DNA of 51,947 bases from Planctomycetaceae bacterium (GCA_021732415.1 JAKFVC010000025.1:1-51947); one strand, 5' to 3'. Numbered from the stretch's first letter, positions 27,525-35,512 are shown. The notes: a model not told the origin generated them from the letters alone. Made by a program: numbers and translations.

Positions 27525-28237
27525 GACACAGCTGCGAGAGCTCACGTTGAGACGTTGATCACGATCACGACCCCATCACTGCATCATCGATGACCATGAT
27601 CATCGTAGCGCTGATGGGGTCTGCTCATTGATCAACATCATGAAGCTACATCATCGATGATGATTCAACGCGTACAACACACTCCACATGACACTCAAGT
27701 GATCCCATAACGCGCGTTGCAGACCATTGTGAGACACTCTGCGCGACTGAATGCGCGAAATTTTTTAAGATATTTTACGAGTGCTTGAAGCTCATCATTG
27801 AGCCTCTGATGAGTCACTCTCACAAGATGCATCACATTCATTTCACCCTGGATTTTTCCACGCCAAATGCATGTCACATATTTCATCATCGAGTGCCTGA
27901 TGAGTGTGTTGCAGGGTCATCGAGAGCTCATGCGTGGCTTCGAAATCGAAAGATTTCCTTGGTTTTTTGATAATTTTGAAGAGATAAGGCTTGCGTTGTT
28001 TTTTGAAATGCTTACTATGGCGAACATCATGGGTCACATGATCATGAAGTTTGTCAAGCTCAAGCAACGATGTCGATGTTGCAGAATGAATGACACGCGG
28101 CAATGACCCCAGTGATCCCCGGCCTATCATGGTTGGTAGGTTGGAAAGAGACATGTTTCGAGTTAGCAGTTTCGACGTTCTAGCCCGGTGCCAGCGACGA
28201 AACCGCTACGAGTTGGCAATGTAAGGAGGAACTTTTC
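27525..28237. other. AT-rich non-coding stretch with many GATC palindromes, upstream of the histone-like gene
   Basis: Over 700 bp with no supportable gene. It is visibly richer in A/T than neighbouring coding DNA and packed with ATGATCATC-like words. Perfect palindromes include CATCATCGATGATG (27649-27662) and CATGATCATG (28037-28046). Two similar 20-odd-bp blocks containing GATGAGT occur at about 27794-27820 and 27881-27907. A GAAATC-GAAA-GATTTC hairpin (27942-27957) with a GNRA-type loop is followed by a T-rich run. It could be a long 5' leader, a non-coding RNA, or a protein-binding region; I cannot choose. Confidence 0.5.
27554..27636 (+). ncRNA. Candidate structured RNA element (three stacked helices)
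   Basis: Three nested complementary pairs line up coaxially: GTTGATCA 27554-27561 with TGATCAAC 27629-27636, GACCCCATCA 27569-27578 with TGATGGGGTC 27612-27621, and CGATGA 27588-27593 with TCATCG 27600-27605. The outer internal loop is symmetric (7 nt each side). It starts 30 nt after the isomerase stop. No long T-tract follows, so it is not a standard terminator. Strand and transcription are unproven. Confidence 0.4.
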
Positions 28238-28393
28238 ATGGCCAAGAAAAAAGCCGCAGCAAAGAAGGCCGCAGCCCCCGCTAAGAAGGCAGCCGCTCCC
28301 GCCAAGAAGGCAGCAGCTCCCGCTAAGAAGGCTGCTCCCGCTAAGAAGACCGCCAAGAAGGCAGCCACCAAGAAGGCCGCCAAGGGCGCTTAG
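28238..28393 (+). CDS. Lys/Ala/Pro-rich histone H1-like DNA-binding protein
   Basis: A 51-residue protein made almost entirely of A, K and P, with repeats of the unit APAKKAA. It resembles the C-terminal tails of bacterial histone H1-like (Hc2-type) and HU-tail proteins, which bind and compact DNA nonspecifically. The ribosome site AAGGAGGA (28223-28230) stands 7 nt before ATG, the strongest in the window, suggesting high expression. It has no globular domain, so it is either a minimal chromatin protein or a short family member. A strong terminator follows at 28475-28516. The large non-coding stretch upstream may be its leader. Confidence 0.82.
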   Translation: MAKKKAAAKKAAAPAKKAAAPAKKAAAPAKKAAPAKKTAKKAATKKAAKGA

Positions 28394-28410
28394 TTCGGGC
28401 TCCCCGATTA

Positions 28411-28458
28411 ATTCGGGCTCCCGAATGAAATCGGGAACTCAACGGGCACTCTGCCCGT
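28411..28458. repeat. Two short hairpins after the histone-like gene
   Basis: ATTCGGGCTCCCGAAT (28411-28426) and ACGGGCA...TGCCCGT (28442-28458) form two small stems before the main terminator. The second resembles the CGGGCA-containing element at 29888-29962. Confidence 0.6.
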
Positions 28459-28474
28459 CCCCGCTACAACGAGT

Positions 28475-28516
28475 AAGAAGCGGTCAAACCCTGTGTTTGA
28501 CCGCTTCTTCTATTTT
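28475..28516 (+). terminator. Strong rho-independent terminator
   Basis: A perfect 15-bp stem (28475-28489 and 28495-28509, core GCGGTCAAAC) with a 5-nt loop is followed by CTATTTT. It ends the histone-like transcription unit. The stem is preceded by an A-containing tract, so weak activity in the reverse direction is possible. Confidence 0.88.
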
Positions 28517-28664
28517 ATCAGGAGTTTTTTCGAGCGACCACCCGTCGACTTCTCACACCCGGTATGGAACCAGTATTGAACGACAATTGTCTCATTTAGG
28601 GCGGACAGATTTCAAAGGCTGTGATCTGATAGCGCAGTGATTCATCGGCAGGGGAGGCGGTCAC

Positions 28665-29117
28665 TTGAAGTTCTTCACGATGGACTGGTGGCGCGGTTTT
28701 CAAGATCTTGAAGAATACGATCCACGACCTGAATTTCAAGTACACCTCGACACCATTCGCGATCGGATTCCGTCTGACCTGCTGGCAATTCAAGAAACCA
28801 TATCCCTCCACGACGCCAATCTCCGCGCGCTGAACCTCGATGTGGGAGCCGGCACCCTCGAAATTAAACTGCATGGACATGGCGACGGCGGTTGTTTGCG
28901 TCATTTCATTCTTCGCTACGGTGAAGTGAACTCTTTCCGCTCGACGGCCGATCCCGAGATCGGACTGAATGGGCCACATGGGTATGGCGACTTGGGTTAC
29001 GATGAGGTTGATATAACAGAGCACGGCAAGTTCGAACATCGAATTCTGTTTTCGACGGGAATAGAGTTTCAGATTGTCTTTGGTTCCTTCAAACTGGAAT
29101 GGCACGATGTCGTGTGA
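28665..29117 (+). CDS. Small cytoplasmic protein of unknown function
   Basis: 150 residues with no signal peptide. It begins MKFFTMDWWRGFQDL and has a helical N-terminal half followed by a beta-rich half: LDVGAGTLEIKLHGHGDGG, then HFILRYGEV, and HRILFSTGIEFQIVFGSFKLEW. The MK-aromatic-FT-x-x-W opening resembles some uncharacterised DUF4085-like proteins, but I cannot confirm the family. The TTG start at 28665 is chosen because GGGGAGG (28651-28657) lies 7 nt upstream, while the in-frame ATG at 28680 would be 22 nt from it. It is separated from the histone-like gene by a strong terminator and is probably its own unit. Confidence 0.7.
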   Translation: MKFFTMDWWRGFQDLEEYDPRPEFQVHLDTIRDRIPSDLLAIQETISLHDANLRALNLDVGAGTLEIKLHGHGDGGCLRHFILRYGEVNSFRSTADPEIGLNGPHGYGDLGYDEVDITEHGKFEHRILFSTGIEFQIVFGSFKLEWHDVV

Positions 29118-29353
29118 CCGAACGATCCTCCCATCAACGCTGTGCTTGGCCCCTGTTGATTCCGATCAGGCAGTCTGTGCGCGTTCTCGGACATCGCTTG
29201 AGTGAAAAATCGTGCCAACCGGCGTCCGCCTCCCAGGTCCTTCCGATCGTATGGCGAGGCCCCCGGTCGAGCTCAATTTCGGAGGGGAGCGCGGACGATT
29301 TCTTTCCACGCAGGCTCGAAAACACCATCCCATGATTGACTAGATCAGAGAGT

Positions 29354-29614
29354 ATGCCCATGCCGTCGGTGACAGCTCCCGACCCCGAAGTGGCCGCCCC
29401 TCGAACACTCAGTGAAGAGGAGAAGACCGCGCGACTCACGGCCGAAATTGAAAAGTCCGAGAAGCTGGCCACCAGCCAGCTGCACATGGCCGAGTGGTTC
29501 CTGGTACAAGGCAAGACCGACATCGCCAAACGCCGGTTGCAGCTCCTCATTGAGACGCTGCCGCAGTCGACGGCTGCCAAGCAGGCAGCGAAGCTCCTGC
29601 AAGGAGTCCCGTGA
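29354..29614 (+). CDS. Small TPR-like protein
   Basis: 86 residues with an acidic, proline-containing N-terminus and then two to three helices: SEKLATSQLHMAEWFLVQG, KTDIAKRRLQLLIETLP and STAAKQAAKLLQG. The pattern matches about one and a half tetratricopeptide repeats with the terminal AxxAxxLL motif, so a protein-interaction role is likely but the partner is unknown. There is no signal peptide. ATG 29354 is used; ATG 29360 is possible. Its stop codon TGA (29612-29614) lies inside the left arm of a palindromic repeat, and a strong terminator follows at 29718. Confidence 0.7.
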   Translation: MPMPSVTAPDPEVAAPRTLSEEEKTARLTAEIEKSEKLATSQLHMAEWFLVQGKTDIAKRRLQLLIETLPQSTAAKQAAKLLQGVP

Positions 29615-29692
29615 GCGGCACGGCGCTAGCCGCCGGTGCTTTCAGGATGGACATCCCATTGAAGAACCGGTGGCTAGCGCCATTCCGCTCAC
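29611..29692. repeat. Palindrome at the stop codon of the TPR-like gene
   Basis: 27-bp arms (29611-29637 and 29666-29692) match at 24 of 27 positions, with GGCTAGCGCC inside the right arm. The stop codon of the upstream gene is contained in the left arm. Confidence 0.88.
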
Positions 29693-29717
29693 AAACGGAA
29701 TGCCCCGTTAACGACAA

Positions 29718-29755
29718 GAGCCACGCGAACGGCACATTCGCGTGGCTCAGTTTTT
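29718..29755 (+). terminator. Rho-independent terminator
   Basis: A perfect 12-bp stem GAGCCACGCGAA / TTCGCGTGGCTC (29718-29729, 29737-29748) with a 7-nt loop is followed by AGTTTTT. It terminates the TPR-like gene. Confidence 0.87.
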
Positions 29756-29887
29756 GTCATGTGTGTTCTTCAGAGTCAGTGAGAGAACGAAAGCCTTTCA
29801 AAGCAGATCGCGTGCCACTCGTGACCTCACACCCTGATTAGATTGCGATGCGTTCGATTGGCATCCGAGTGCCGTTGTCAGTTTGAC

Positions 29888-29962
29888 GTAGGACGGCCAC
29901 TGTTGGTCGGCTGACTTCGCCCGCGAGGGCTCAAAAAGGACGGGCAAGAGTGTCCATCCTAC
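29888..29962. repeat. Imperfect palindrome of the GTAGGAC family
   Basis: The ends GTAGGACGGCCACTGTTGG and AGTGTCCATCCTAC are inverted copies with several mismatches. It lies in a 500-bp non-coding gap (29756-30198) in which I see no other feature. Confidence 0.7.
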
Positions 29963-30198
29963 AGTTCATGCCGTCAGTAACGATTGCACGGCTCGCCTGT
30001 TGATTGCGTCTTCAATCACCTGGTGCAGCCAGACCTGAATGCCTCGCATCGAGATCTCTCTGCGTGGAGATGATTCGGAAAAGCAACACCCAGCAAATCG
30101 GTGACCGGCAGCGAGTCGCCACAGAGACCATCGCGGCAAGACGTTAGGCTAACGGGGCGTTCTGGCAACGCGATTTGTGGCCGAGGTGCCTCATCGAA

Positions 30199-30474
30199 TC
30201 AGCAAATCACGTCGTCCAGGGCCGAGATACTGACGACATCATCAATCCGCACCATCACCAACTTACGGTTGCTGTTGATCCCCAGGCGTTTGGTCTCCAC
30301 CAGATAGATCTCACGCGTGGTCTTGGTATCGCGCAAGTCGTGGACGTCGGCGTCTTCCAAGTGCAAGTAGTAAGCGTCCCAACGCACCAAGGTCCCGATG
30401 TAAACGTACGGACTGGCGAGATCGAGAACGACGATCCGCCCTTCCAGATGCTGATAGATGGGATCCAGATCCAT
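30199..30474 (-). CDS. Small protein, Sm-like fold suspected, function unknown
   Basis: 91 residues starting at ATG 30474. The order of strands (HLEGRIVVLDLASPYVYIGTL, then WDAYYLHLEDADVHDLRD, then NRKLVMVRIDDVVSISALDD) looks like a short beta-barrel of Sm/LSm type, with the variable segment in the middle. An RNA-binding role would fit that fold, but this is inference from pattern only. No signal peptide or membrane segment is present. It is a single gene flanked by repeats, with a 250-bp gap to the next gene. Confidence 0.68.
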   Translation of the reverse strand: MDLDPIYQHLEGRIVVLDLASPYVYIGTLVRWDAYYLHLEDADVHDLRDTKTTREIYLVETKRLGINSNRKLVMVRIDDVVSISALDDVIC

Positions 30475-30586
30475 GAGGTTTCAATACGACTGATTAAACG
30501 GATTGGGAAACGGCCTGGGAGCGACGCACAAGTGGATTGTATCCGTAGCCCTCGGCATCGGATATCAATCAACAGGATGATCTAAC

Positions 30587-30622
30587 ATAAGTCCCATTGG
30601 TCCCATCCGTCCCGTAAGTCCC
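30587..30622. repeat. Four tandem 9-bp units (ATNNGTCCC type)
   Basis: The units ATAAGTCCC, ATTGGTCCC, ATCCGTCCC and GTAAGTCCC follow one another with two variable positions. Read on the minus strand they are GGGACNNAT. Such short tandem units recur in many environmental genomes; here they lie in a small intergenic gap. Confidence 0.85.
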
Positions 30623-30643
30623 ATTCTTCATTCTACAAACGCA

Positions 30644-30678
30644 GCGACACCAGCCCGATGATATCGGACTGGTGTCGC
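30644..30678 (-). terminator. Terminator-like hairpin after the 322-residue secreted protein gene
   Basis: A 16-bp stem (30644-30659 with 30663-30678) has one mismatch and a 3-nt loop, 48 bp beyond the stop at 30727 in the minus orientation. The T-rich tail is weak (TGCGTTTG), so intrinsic termination is only probable. Confidence 0.5.
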
Positions 30679-30726
30679 CATAATGCTTCGCACACGAAGT
30701 GATCGCTGTCGCTCGCTGGCCAACTA

Positions 30727-31695
30727 CTATCGCTTGGTCATGTAGAACATGCAGTCGTCCACAACCCACGGAGTCGACCAGGTCCGGCCGTTGTCCATGT
30801 TGACGACATTGAAGAAGAACGTTTGAAAGCGTTCGGCTCGGAAACCGTGCGGGAAATATGATCCGATGTAATCGTTCTTCGTCAGGTGATCTAGCCCCTG
30901 GCTGGCAAAGTAATGAACCTTGCCATCGGGTGTGAACGACATACCGATCGTCCACCAACCAGTCTCCTTGATGATGGGCCCCTGGAGATCTTCGCCTTGA
31001 TTGCCAGCGCGAATGATGAAGTACGCCAGAGGCTTGCCGTCGGCCGTTTCCTGCTTCCGTTGATGGCAGATGAATAGACCGGGCCAATATTGTTCGGATT
31101 CAGGAGCCGAGAAGCGGCGGAAGCGAATCGTGTTGTCGATCTTCGAGCCAAACAGATCAGCCCGCACACCGAACGAGGGGCCAGTCCGATCTTCCCATTT
31201 CTCCCACGGCGGCAAGAAGACGCGAACGACAAAGTTGGGGTTCCACGAAACGGGAATGAATCCGCCGAGTTTCGTGTTGATGTTGCACAACAGATCGTCC
31301 TGTTGCATCTGATAGCTCGGTTGGCCCTGCACGCCGGTCTTCAAGGTTTGCAGTTCCAAAGCACCTTTGCTGTTCTTCAAGCCACCGACTGGAGTCGGAA
31401 CCCGCTTCACCGCGCAGGGCTGGCCGCGATAAGTGCTCTCGGACCAGCGTCCATTCACCGAGAAGCCGGCGGGGAAGCTGTCGACATGATTCAGCGAACC
31501 ACTCCCTTTGGGCAATTCGAAAGTATAAGACCAGTTTTCATCTTCGAAATGGTCACCCACCTCGTCGACCAGCGTCCCTGTTCCCGGAATCAGCAGCGTC
31601 TGTGCGGAACCGGTCGACGGAGTGCAAACAGCAAGTACCGTCAGGATGGCACAAGCCCGAATACCAATCACGGTCAAAGAAGAATGCATCGGCAT
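30727..31695 (-). CDS. Secreted protein of unknown function
   Basis: 322 residues with a signal peptide (about 1-31, ending GSAQ). Mature sequence starts TLLIPGTGTLVDEVGDHFED and is beta-rich, with WSYTFELPKGSGSLNHVDSF, LGGFIPVSWNPNFVVRVFLPP and ETGWWTIGMSFTPDGKVHYF. The all-beta pattern with aromatic residues suggests a jelly-roll or concanavalin-like domain, as in carbohydrate-binding proteins, but I cannot name a family. ATG 31695 is used; ATG 31689 is also possible. It appears to be a single gene with a terminator-like hairpin downstream. The upstream gap (31696-32232) shows no coding evidence. Confidence 0.75.
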   Translation of the reverse strand: MPMHSSLTVIGIRACAILTVLAVCTPSTGSAQTLLIPGTGTLVDEVGDHFEDENWSYTFELPKGSGSLNHVDSFPAGFSVNGRWSESTYRGQPCAVKRVPTPVGGLKNSKGALELQTLKTGVQGQPSYQMQQDDLLCNINTKLGGFIPVSWNPNFVVRVFLPPWEKWEDRTGPSFGVRADLFGSKIDNTIRFRRFSAPESEQYWPGLFICHQRKQETADGKPLAYFIIRAGNQGEDLQGPIIKETGWWTIGMSFTPDGKVHYFASQGLDHLTKNDYIGSYFPHGFRAERFQTFFFNVVNMDNGRTWSTPWVVDDCMFYMTKR

Positions 31696-32232
31696 AATTC
31701 ATCCATCAAACATCAAAGCCGAAAAAATCAGGTCGCCCTCATTGGCACCTGGACCCCACCTGAAACCACCCGCGCAAGAACGTCGCGTTCGCCAATCGGA
31801 ACCCGATTCGCGAACTCACCGTCGGTGATCCCAGTAACGACCGAGACTGCCGACAGATCATGCAAAAGTTGGTGACAGGGACATCTGAGTTATCGGAGCA
31901 CCCGTGCTCCCCCATTGATGCAATCGCTATATACGGTGTCTGCTGAATGACATATCTCGGAACACTTCTGCTGATTTGACTGATCGTTAAAGTTTGACAG
32001 GGGGAGTCATTGGTCCGTTGTCAGTTGTCCTTGGTCATTTGGTGGAGGTGCGTAGTGATTTCACTTCTGTCCGTAATGCCTTAAGAACATTACTCGGGCA
32101 CAAGCACGGCAAACCGATGACAAAGGATAACTCGATTGGTTTCCGCGTCACGATCGACGATAATCCCCGCTTGGGTTGCTCGACCGTCCTGCCCCCCTGT
32201 CGTTCGTTCTCGTTTCAGGAAGACTTCATCCG
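31696..32232. other. 537-bp gap between secreted protein gene and rsmB
   Basis: I see no gene, terminator or strong palindrome here. It is divergent between the minus-strand secreted protein and plus-strand rsmB, so promoters for both must lie within it. A repetitive phrase ATTGGTCCGTTGTCAGTTG occurs near 32010-32030. Confidence 0.5.
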
Positions 32233-33618
32233 GTGCGGCCGTTTTTTATTCCGCGTAATGCGCGGGAATTGGCATTTGTGGTCCTGTGCAGCGGTGGCGA
32301 GGACACAGAGTTCGCTGCGCAGCGTCTCGAACAGGCGGCTGCCGATCAAGTGGTCTCGCCGGTAGATCGCCGGCTGGCGACCGAATTGATCTACGGCGTC
32401 ATCCGTCGCGCGGCGACTCTCGACACAATTTTGAAGTCGTACGTCCGACGAGGCCAGCAGCAAGTCGAACCCGAACTGTGGATGATCCTGCGTCTGGGCG
32501 CGTATCAGCTCGTGATGCTGGACGGTATTCCGCCCCATGCGGCTGTCCATGAGACCGTTGAACTATCGCGACGTGTCGGTCGCGGCGGCTGGCCGGGATT
32601 CGTGAATGGTACTTTGCGCGGAGTCTCGCAATTAGCGATGCCCGATCGGACGTCACAGCCGGCGGCCGATGCCGTACCGCTCGCTAACGGCCAGTTCGGC
32701 AAATTGTCGAAGGTCATCTTTCCCGATCCGCTGACGCAGCCGGCCGATTATTTCGCTGCCGCATATAGTTTCCCGGACTGGCTCGCCAAGCGTTGGGCCA
32801 AGGCATTCGCACCGGACGAACTGTTCCGCCTGGGAACGTGGTTCAATCTTCCCGCACATTTAAGTTTGCGCATTAACCGCATGCGGACAACTCGCGACGA
32901 GTATCTGGCATTGCTGACGGACCGCGGAACTGCGTCTCGTCCGGGAACGGTGAGCGAATCAATTCAATTGGACGGATCGGTCCGGGTTGATGATCTGCCC
33001 CATTTTGCCGAGGGGTGGGTGACCATTCAGGACGAATCCTCGATGTCGGCCGCACTGTTGTTGAATCCGCAACCCAACGAGCGATTGCTCGACCTGTGCG
33101 CGGCCCCCGGGGGCAAGACAACGCATCTCGCCGAACTGCAAGGAGATCAAGGCAAAATCGTCGCGGTCGATGTGCAGGCAGAACGTTTGGTGGTCGTCTC
33201 GGCCAACGCCGCGCGGTTGCAATTGAAGAGCATCCGCACGCACCTGATGTCCAAAGACGAACTGGATGCTCCCACGGGCCACTTCGATGGTGTATTGGTC
33301 GACGTGCCGTGTTCGAACACAGGCGTCTTGGGTAAGCGTCCCGAGGCCCGCTGGCGAATCACTCCCTACGATCTTACGGAACTTCCCAAACTCCAGAGAA
33401 AATTGCTCAACCTGGCCCTCGACCGAGTTCGCCCTGGCGGCCGAGTCGTTTATTCCACGTGCAGCATCGAAGCCGTCGAAAACCGACAAGTGGTGGACCA
33501 GTGCCTGGCGAATCGCCCCAACGTGACGCTGGCCGAGGAACGGCACCATGTGCCCGGCCAACCCGCAGACGGCGGGTATCAGGCACTGTTACAGGTGGCT
33601 CGGGCGGAGAAACCGTAA
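32233..33618 (+). CDS. rsmB: 16S rRNA (cytosine-967-C5) methyltransferase RsmB
   Basis: 461 residues. The N-terminal NusB-like helical domain (about 10-140) is followed by the methyltransferase. The SAM motif LDLCAAPGGKTTHLAEL is present, as are the two family cysteines: Cys410 in YSTCSIEAVEN (the catalytic position) and Cys360 in DVPCSNTGV. Action: C5 methylation of C967 in 16S rRNA. The start was chosen as GTG 32233, because GGAAGA at 32218-32223 is positioned 9 nt upstream and the resulting opening RPFFIPRNARELAFVVL matches the family; the TTG at 32176 would add 19 unlikely residues. It appears to be a single gene. Confidence 0.92.
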   Translation: MRPFFIPRNARELAFVVLCSGGEDTEFAAQRLEQAAADQVVSPVDRRLATELIYGVIRRAATLDTILKSYVRRGQQQVEPELWMILRLGAYQLVMLDGIPPHAAVHETVELSRRVGRGGWPGFVNGTLRGVSQLAMPDRTSQPAADAVPLANGQFGKLSKVIFPDPLTQPADYFAAAYSFPDWLAKRWAKAFAPDELFRLGTWFNLPAHLSLRINRMRTTRDEYLALLTDRGTASRPGTVSESIQLDGSVRVDDLPHFAEGWVTIQDESSMSAALLLNPQPNERLLDLCAAPGGKTTHLAELQGDQGKIVAVDVQAERLVVVSANAARLQLKSIRTHLMSKDELDAPTGHFDGVLVDVPCSNTGVLGKRPEARWRITPYDLTELPKLQRKLLNLALDRVRPGGRVVYSTCSIEAVENRQVVDQCLANRPNVTLAEERHHVPGQPADGGYQALLQVARAEKP

Positions 33619-33749
33619 TCAACACAGCCCTTGTCTCCGAATTAAACAACAGTCGATCTCTCTTGCGTTCTGACACAATCGGCGAGATTATGAAGAGATC
33701 GGAACGAAGCGGATCTCGTTAAAAATCTCCCAACTCAAAGTTCAATCAC

Positions 33750-35336
33750 ATGGCGCGTCGGGAAAATCGACCAGCGGAAGAGCCGCCCCGTCCCGCTCCG
33801 CGTCCACTGACTCCGCGCATTGCTTCTGCCGCGCCCAAAAAGGCGCCACCAGCGGTCAAGATCCTCATCCAGACTGATCCGTCAGACTTAGAGCCCCGCA
33901 CATTACTTGAGCGGCTCAAGCAGAATTTTGCCGAGCGAGCTTCCAGCATCATGGTCAGCCTGGCCATTCATTTGGTCGCACTGATGCTGTTGGGTCTCGT
34001 CGTCTACCAAACGAGCGAGGGCCTCGAGGCATCCGACGGCATCATTGCGACGTGGCTCACTCCGGAAGATATGAAAGATCGCGAAAAACAACTCGCACAA
34101 GCTACGCAGGTTGTCGAGATTGAAGCCGTTTCCATCAATCAGCCGAAGGTCACTGCGAAACAACCCGAAAGCGAAGAGGGTCCGAAGGCCGCACAAGCGG
34201 ACGCCGCCATTGCCGATGTCCCTGTCGCCAATGCTCCCAAAGTCGGCAGGGCGCTGACCGGACGTACGCCAGAGAAAAAAGAGTCACTACTCAAATTGTT
34301 GGGAGGCACCCGGCAATCCGAGGACGCCGTCGGTCGAGGTTTGGGATGGCTCGCCAAACAGCAGCAATCAGATGGCCGCTGGGAATTGCATCGCGGCTAC
34401 GACAACCCGGGGCGCGAGAACCTGCGAACGGACACGGGAGCAACCTCTCTCGCCTTACTGTCGTTCCTCGGTGCTGGCTACACGCACCAGGAAGGTAAGC
34501 ATAAGAAGGTCGTTGAGAAGGGACTGAACTGGCTGCGAAAAATCCAAAAGCGCGATGGCAATCTACATGACTGGGAAGAACTCGGCCGGCAAACGGCATT
34601 TTATGCACATGGTCAGGGCACGATCGTCTTGTGTGAAGCCTATGCACTCACCAACGACGAAACGCTACTGGAGCCCGCTCGAAAAGCGTTGCAGTTCATC
34701 TATGATTCACAGAACGAACATGGGGGCTGGCAGTATCAACCGGGTGCGGCCGGCGACTTGTCCGTGACGGGTTGGCAGGTGATGGCGATGCAAAGCGCGC
34801 GGATGGCGGGGATTGAAGTTCCCGAAGATGTCCTCGCCCGCACTAGCCTGTTTTTGAATTCTGTCTCCAGCGAACAAGGGAGCCGCTATCGCTATAAAGC
34901 GACCGACCCCTCGACCGGTTCATCACCCGCGATGACGGCGGAAGGCCTGCTCTGCCGCCAATACCTCGGCTGGCCCAAAGATCATCCGGGCATGCAGAAC
35001 GGCGTGAACTGGCTGCTGGAAGATCAGAATCTGCCGAAGTGGGCGGATGGTAAGCGAAACGTTTACTTCTGGTATTACGCCACGCAAGTCATGCACCACA
35101 TCGAAGGCGAACCGTGGGACCGCTGGAACGCCGCGCTGCGCGATCAGATCGTTTCGAATCAAGTCAAAAACGGGAAACTGGGGGGCAGTTGGCATCCCAG
35201 CAAACCCCAGGGCGACGACCACGAATACGGCGAAGCCGGCGGCCGTCTCTATGTGACCTGCCTGTCGATTTTGACCCTGGAAGTCTACTACCGCCATCTG
35301 CCGATCTACCGCCAGGAAGCCACGGCCACAGAGTGA
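33750..35336 (+). CDS. Membrane-anchored terpenoid-cyclase/prenyltransferase-fold protein
   Basis: 528 residues. A basic, proline-rich cytoplasmic N-terminus (about 1-63) precedes one helix at 66-87 (SSIMVSLAIHLVALMLLGLVVY), then a low-complexity linker to about residue 190, and an alpha-alpha barrel (about 190-515). The barrel motifs include GLGWLAKQQQSDGRWELHRG, TDTGATSLALLSFLGAGYTH and SQNEHGGWQYQPGAAGDLS, similar to squalene-hopene cyclase repeats. No DxDD acid motif is seen, so cyclase activity is not supported; the domain is probably extracytoplasmic and may bind or process polymers. A conserved planctomycete layout is likely. The start is ATG. Confidence 0.82.
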   Translation: MARRENRPAEEPPRPAPRPLTPRIASAAPKKAPPAVKILIQTDPSDLEPRTLLERLKQNFAERASSIMVSLAIHLVALMLLGLVVYQTSEGLEASDGIIATWLTPEDMKDREKQLAQATQVVEIEAVSINQPKVTAKQPESEEGPKAAQADAAIADVPVANAPKVGRALTGRTPEKKESLLKLLGGTRQSEDAVGRGLGWLAKQQQSDGRWELHRGYDNPGRENLRTDTGATSLALLSFLGAGYTHQEGKHKKVVEKGLNWLRKIQKRDGNLHDWEELGRQTAFYAHGQGTIVLCEAYALTNDETLLEPARKALQFIYDSQNEHGGWQYQPGAAGDLSVTGWQVMAMQSARMAGIEVPEDVLARTSLFLNSVSSEQGSRYRYKATDPSTGSSPAMTAEGLLCRQYLGWPKDHPGMQNGVNWLLEDQNLPKWADGKRNVYFWYYATQVMHHIEGEPWDRWNAALRDQIVSNQVKNGKLGGSWHPSKPQGDDHEYGEAGGRLYVTCLSILTLEVYYRHLPIYRQEATATE

Positions 35337-35386
35337 CACGAGCGAAAATCGGTGACTCCTCGCGGTAATGACCTCAAAGAGAGGAA

Positions 35387-35477
35387 TTAGCCACAGAATG
35401 ACACAGAAGAAACACAGAAAAGAGAATGAATTTCTCTTCCTAAATTCTGTGTTTCTTCTGTGTCATTCTGTGGCTAA
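35387..35477. repeat. Perfect palindrome, TTAGCCACAGA family
   Basis: The two 33-bp arms (35387-35419 and 35445-35477) are perfectly complementary around a 25-nt loop. The loop is AG/TA rich. It lies between the convergent cyclase-fold gene and sdhB. The related copy at 11068-11145 is less perfect. Confidence 0.94.
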
Positions 35478-35512
35478 ATTCATTTCTTCAACAGAGCCAG
35501 CCGCAGACGAAA

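Noticed and set aside
27843-28154. Short frames on both strands in the AT-rich stretch
   Set aside because: No ribosome site, no family resemblance, and composition unlike neighbouring genes.
28180-28383. 67-residue minus-strand frame, hydrophobic and alanine-rich
   Set aside because: It is the complement of the Lys/Ala repeats of the histone-like gene; it looks like a membrane peptide by composition only.
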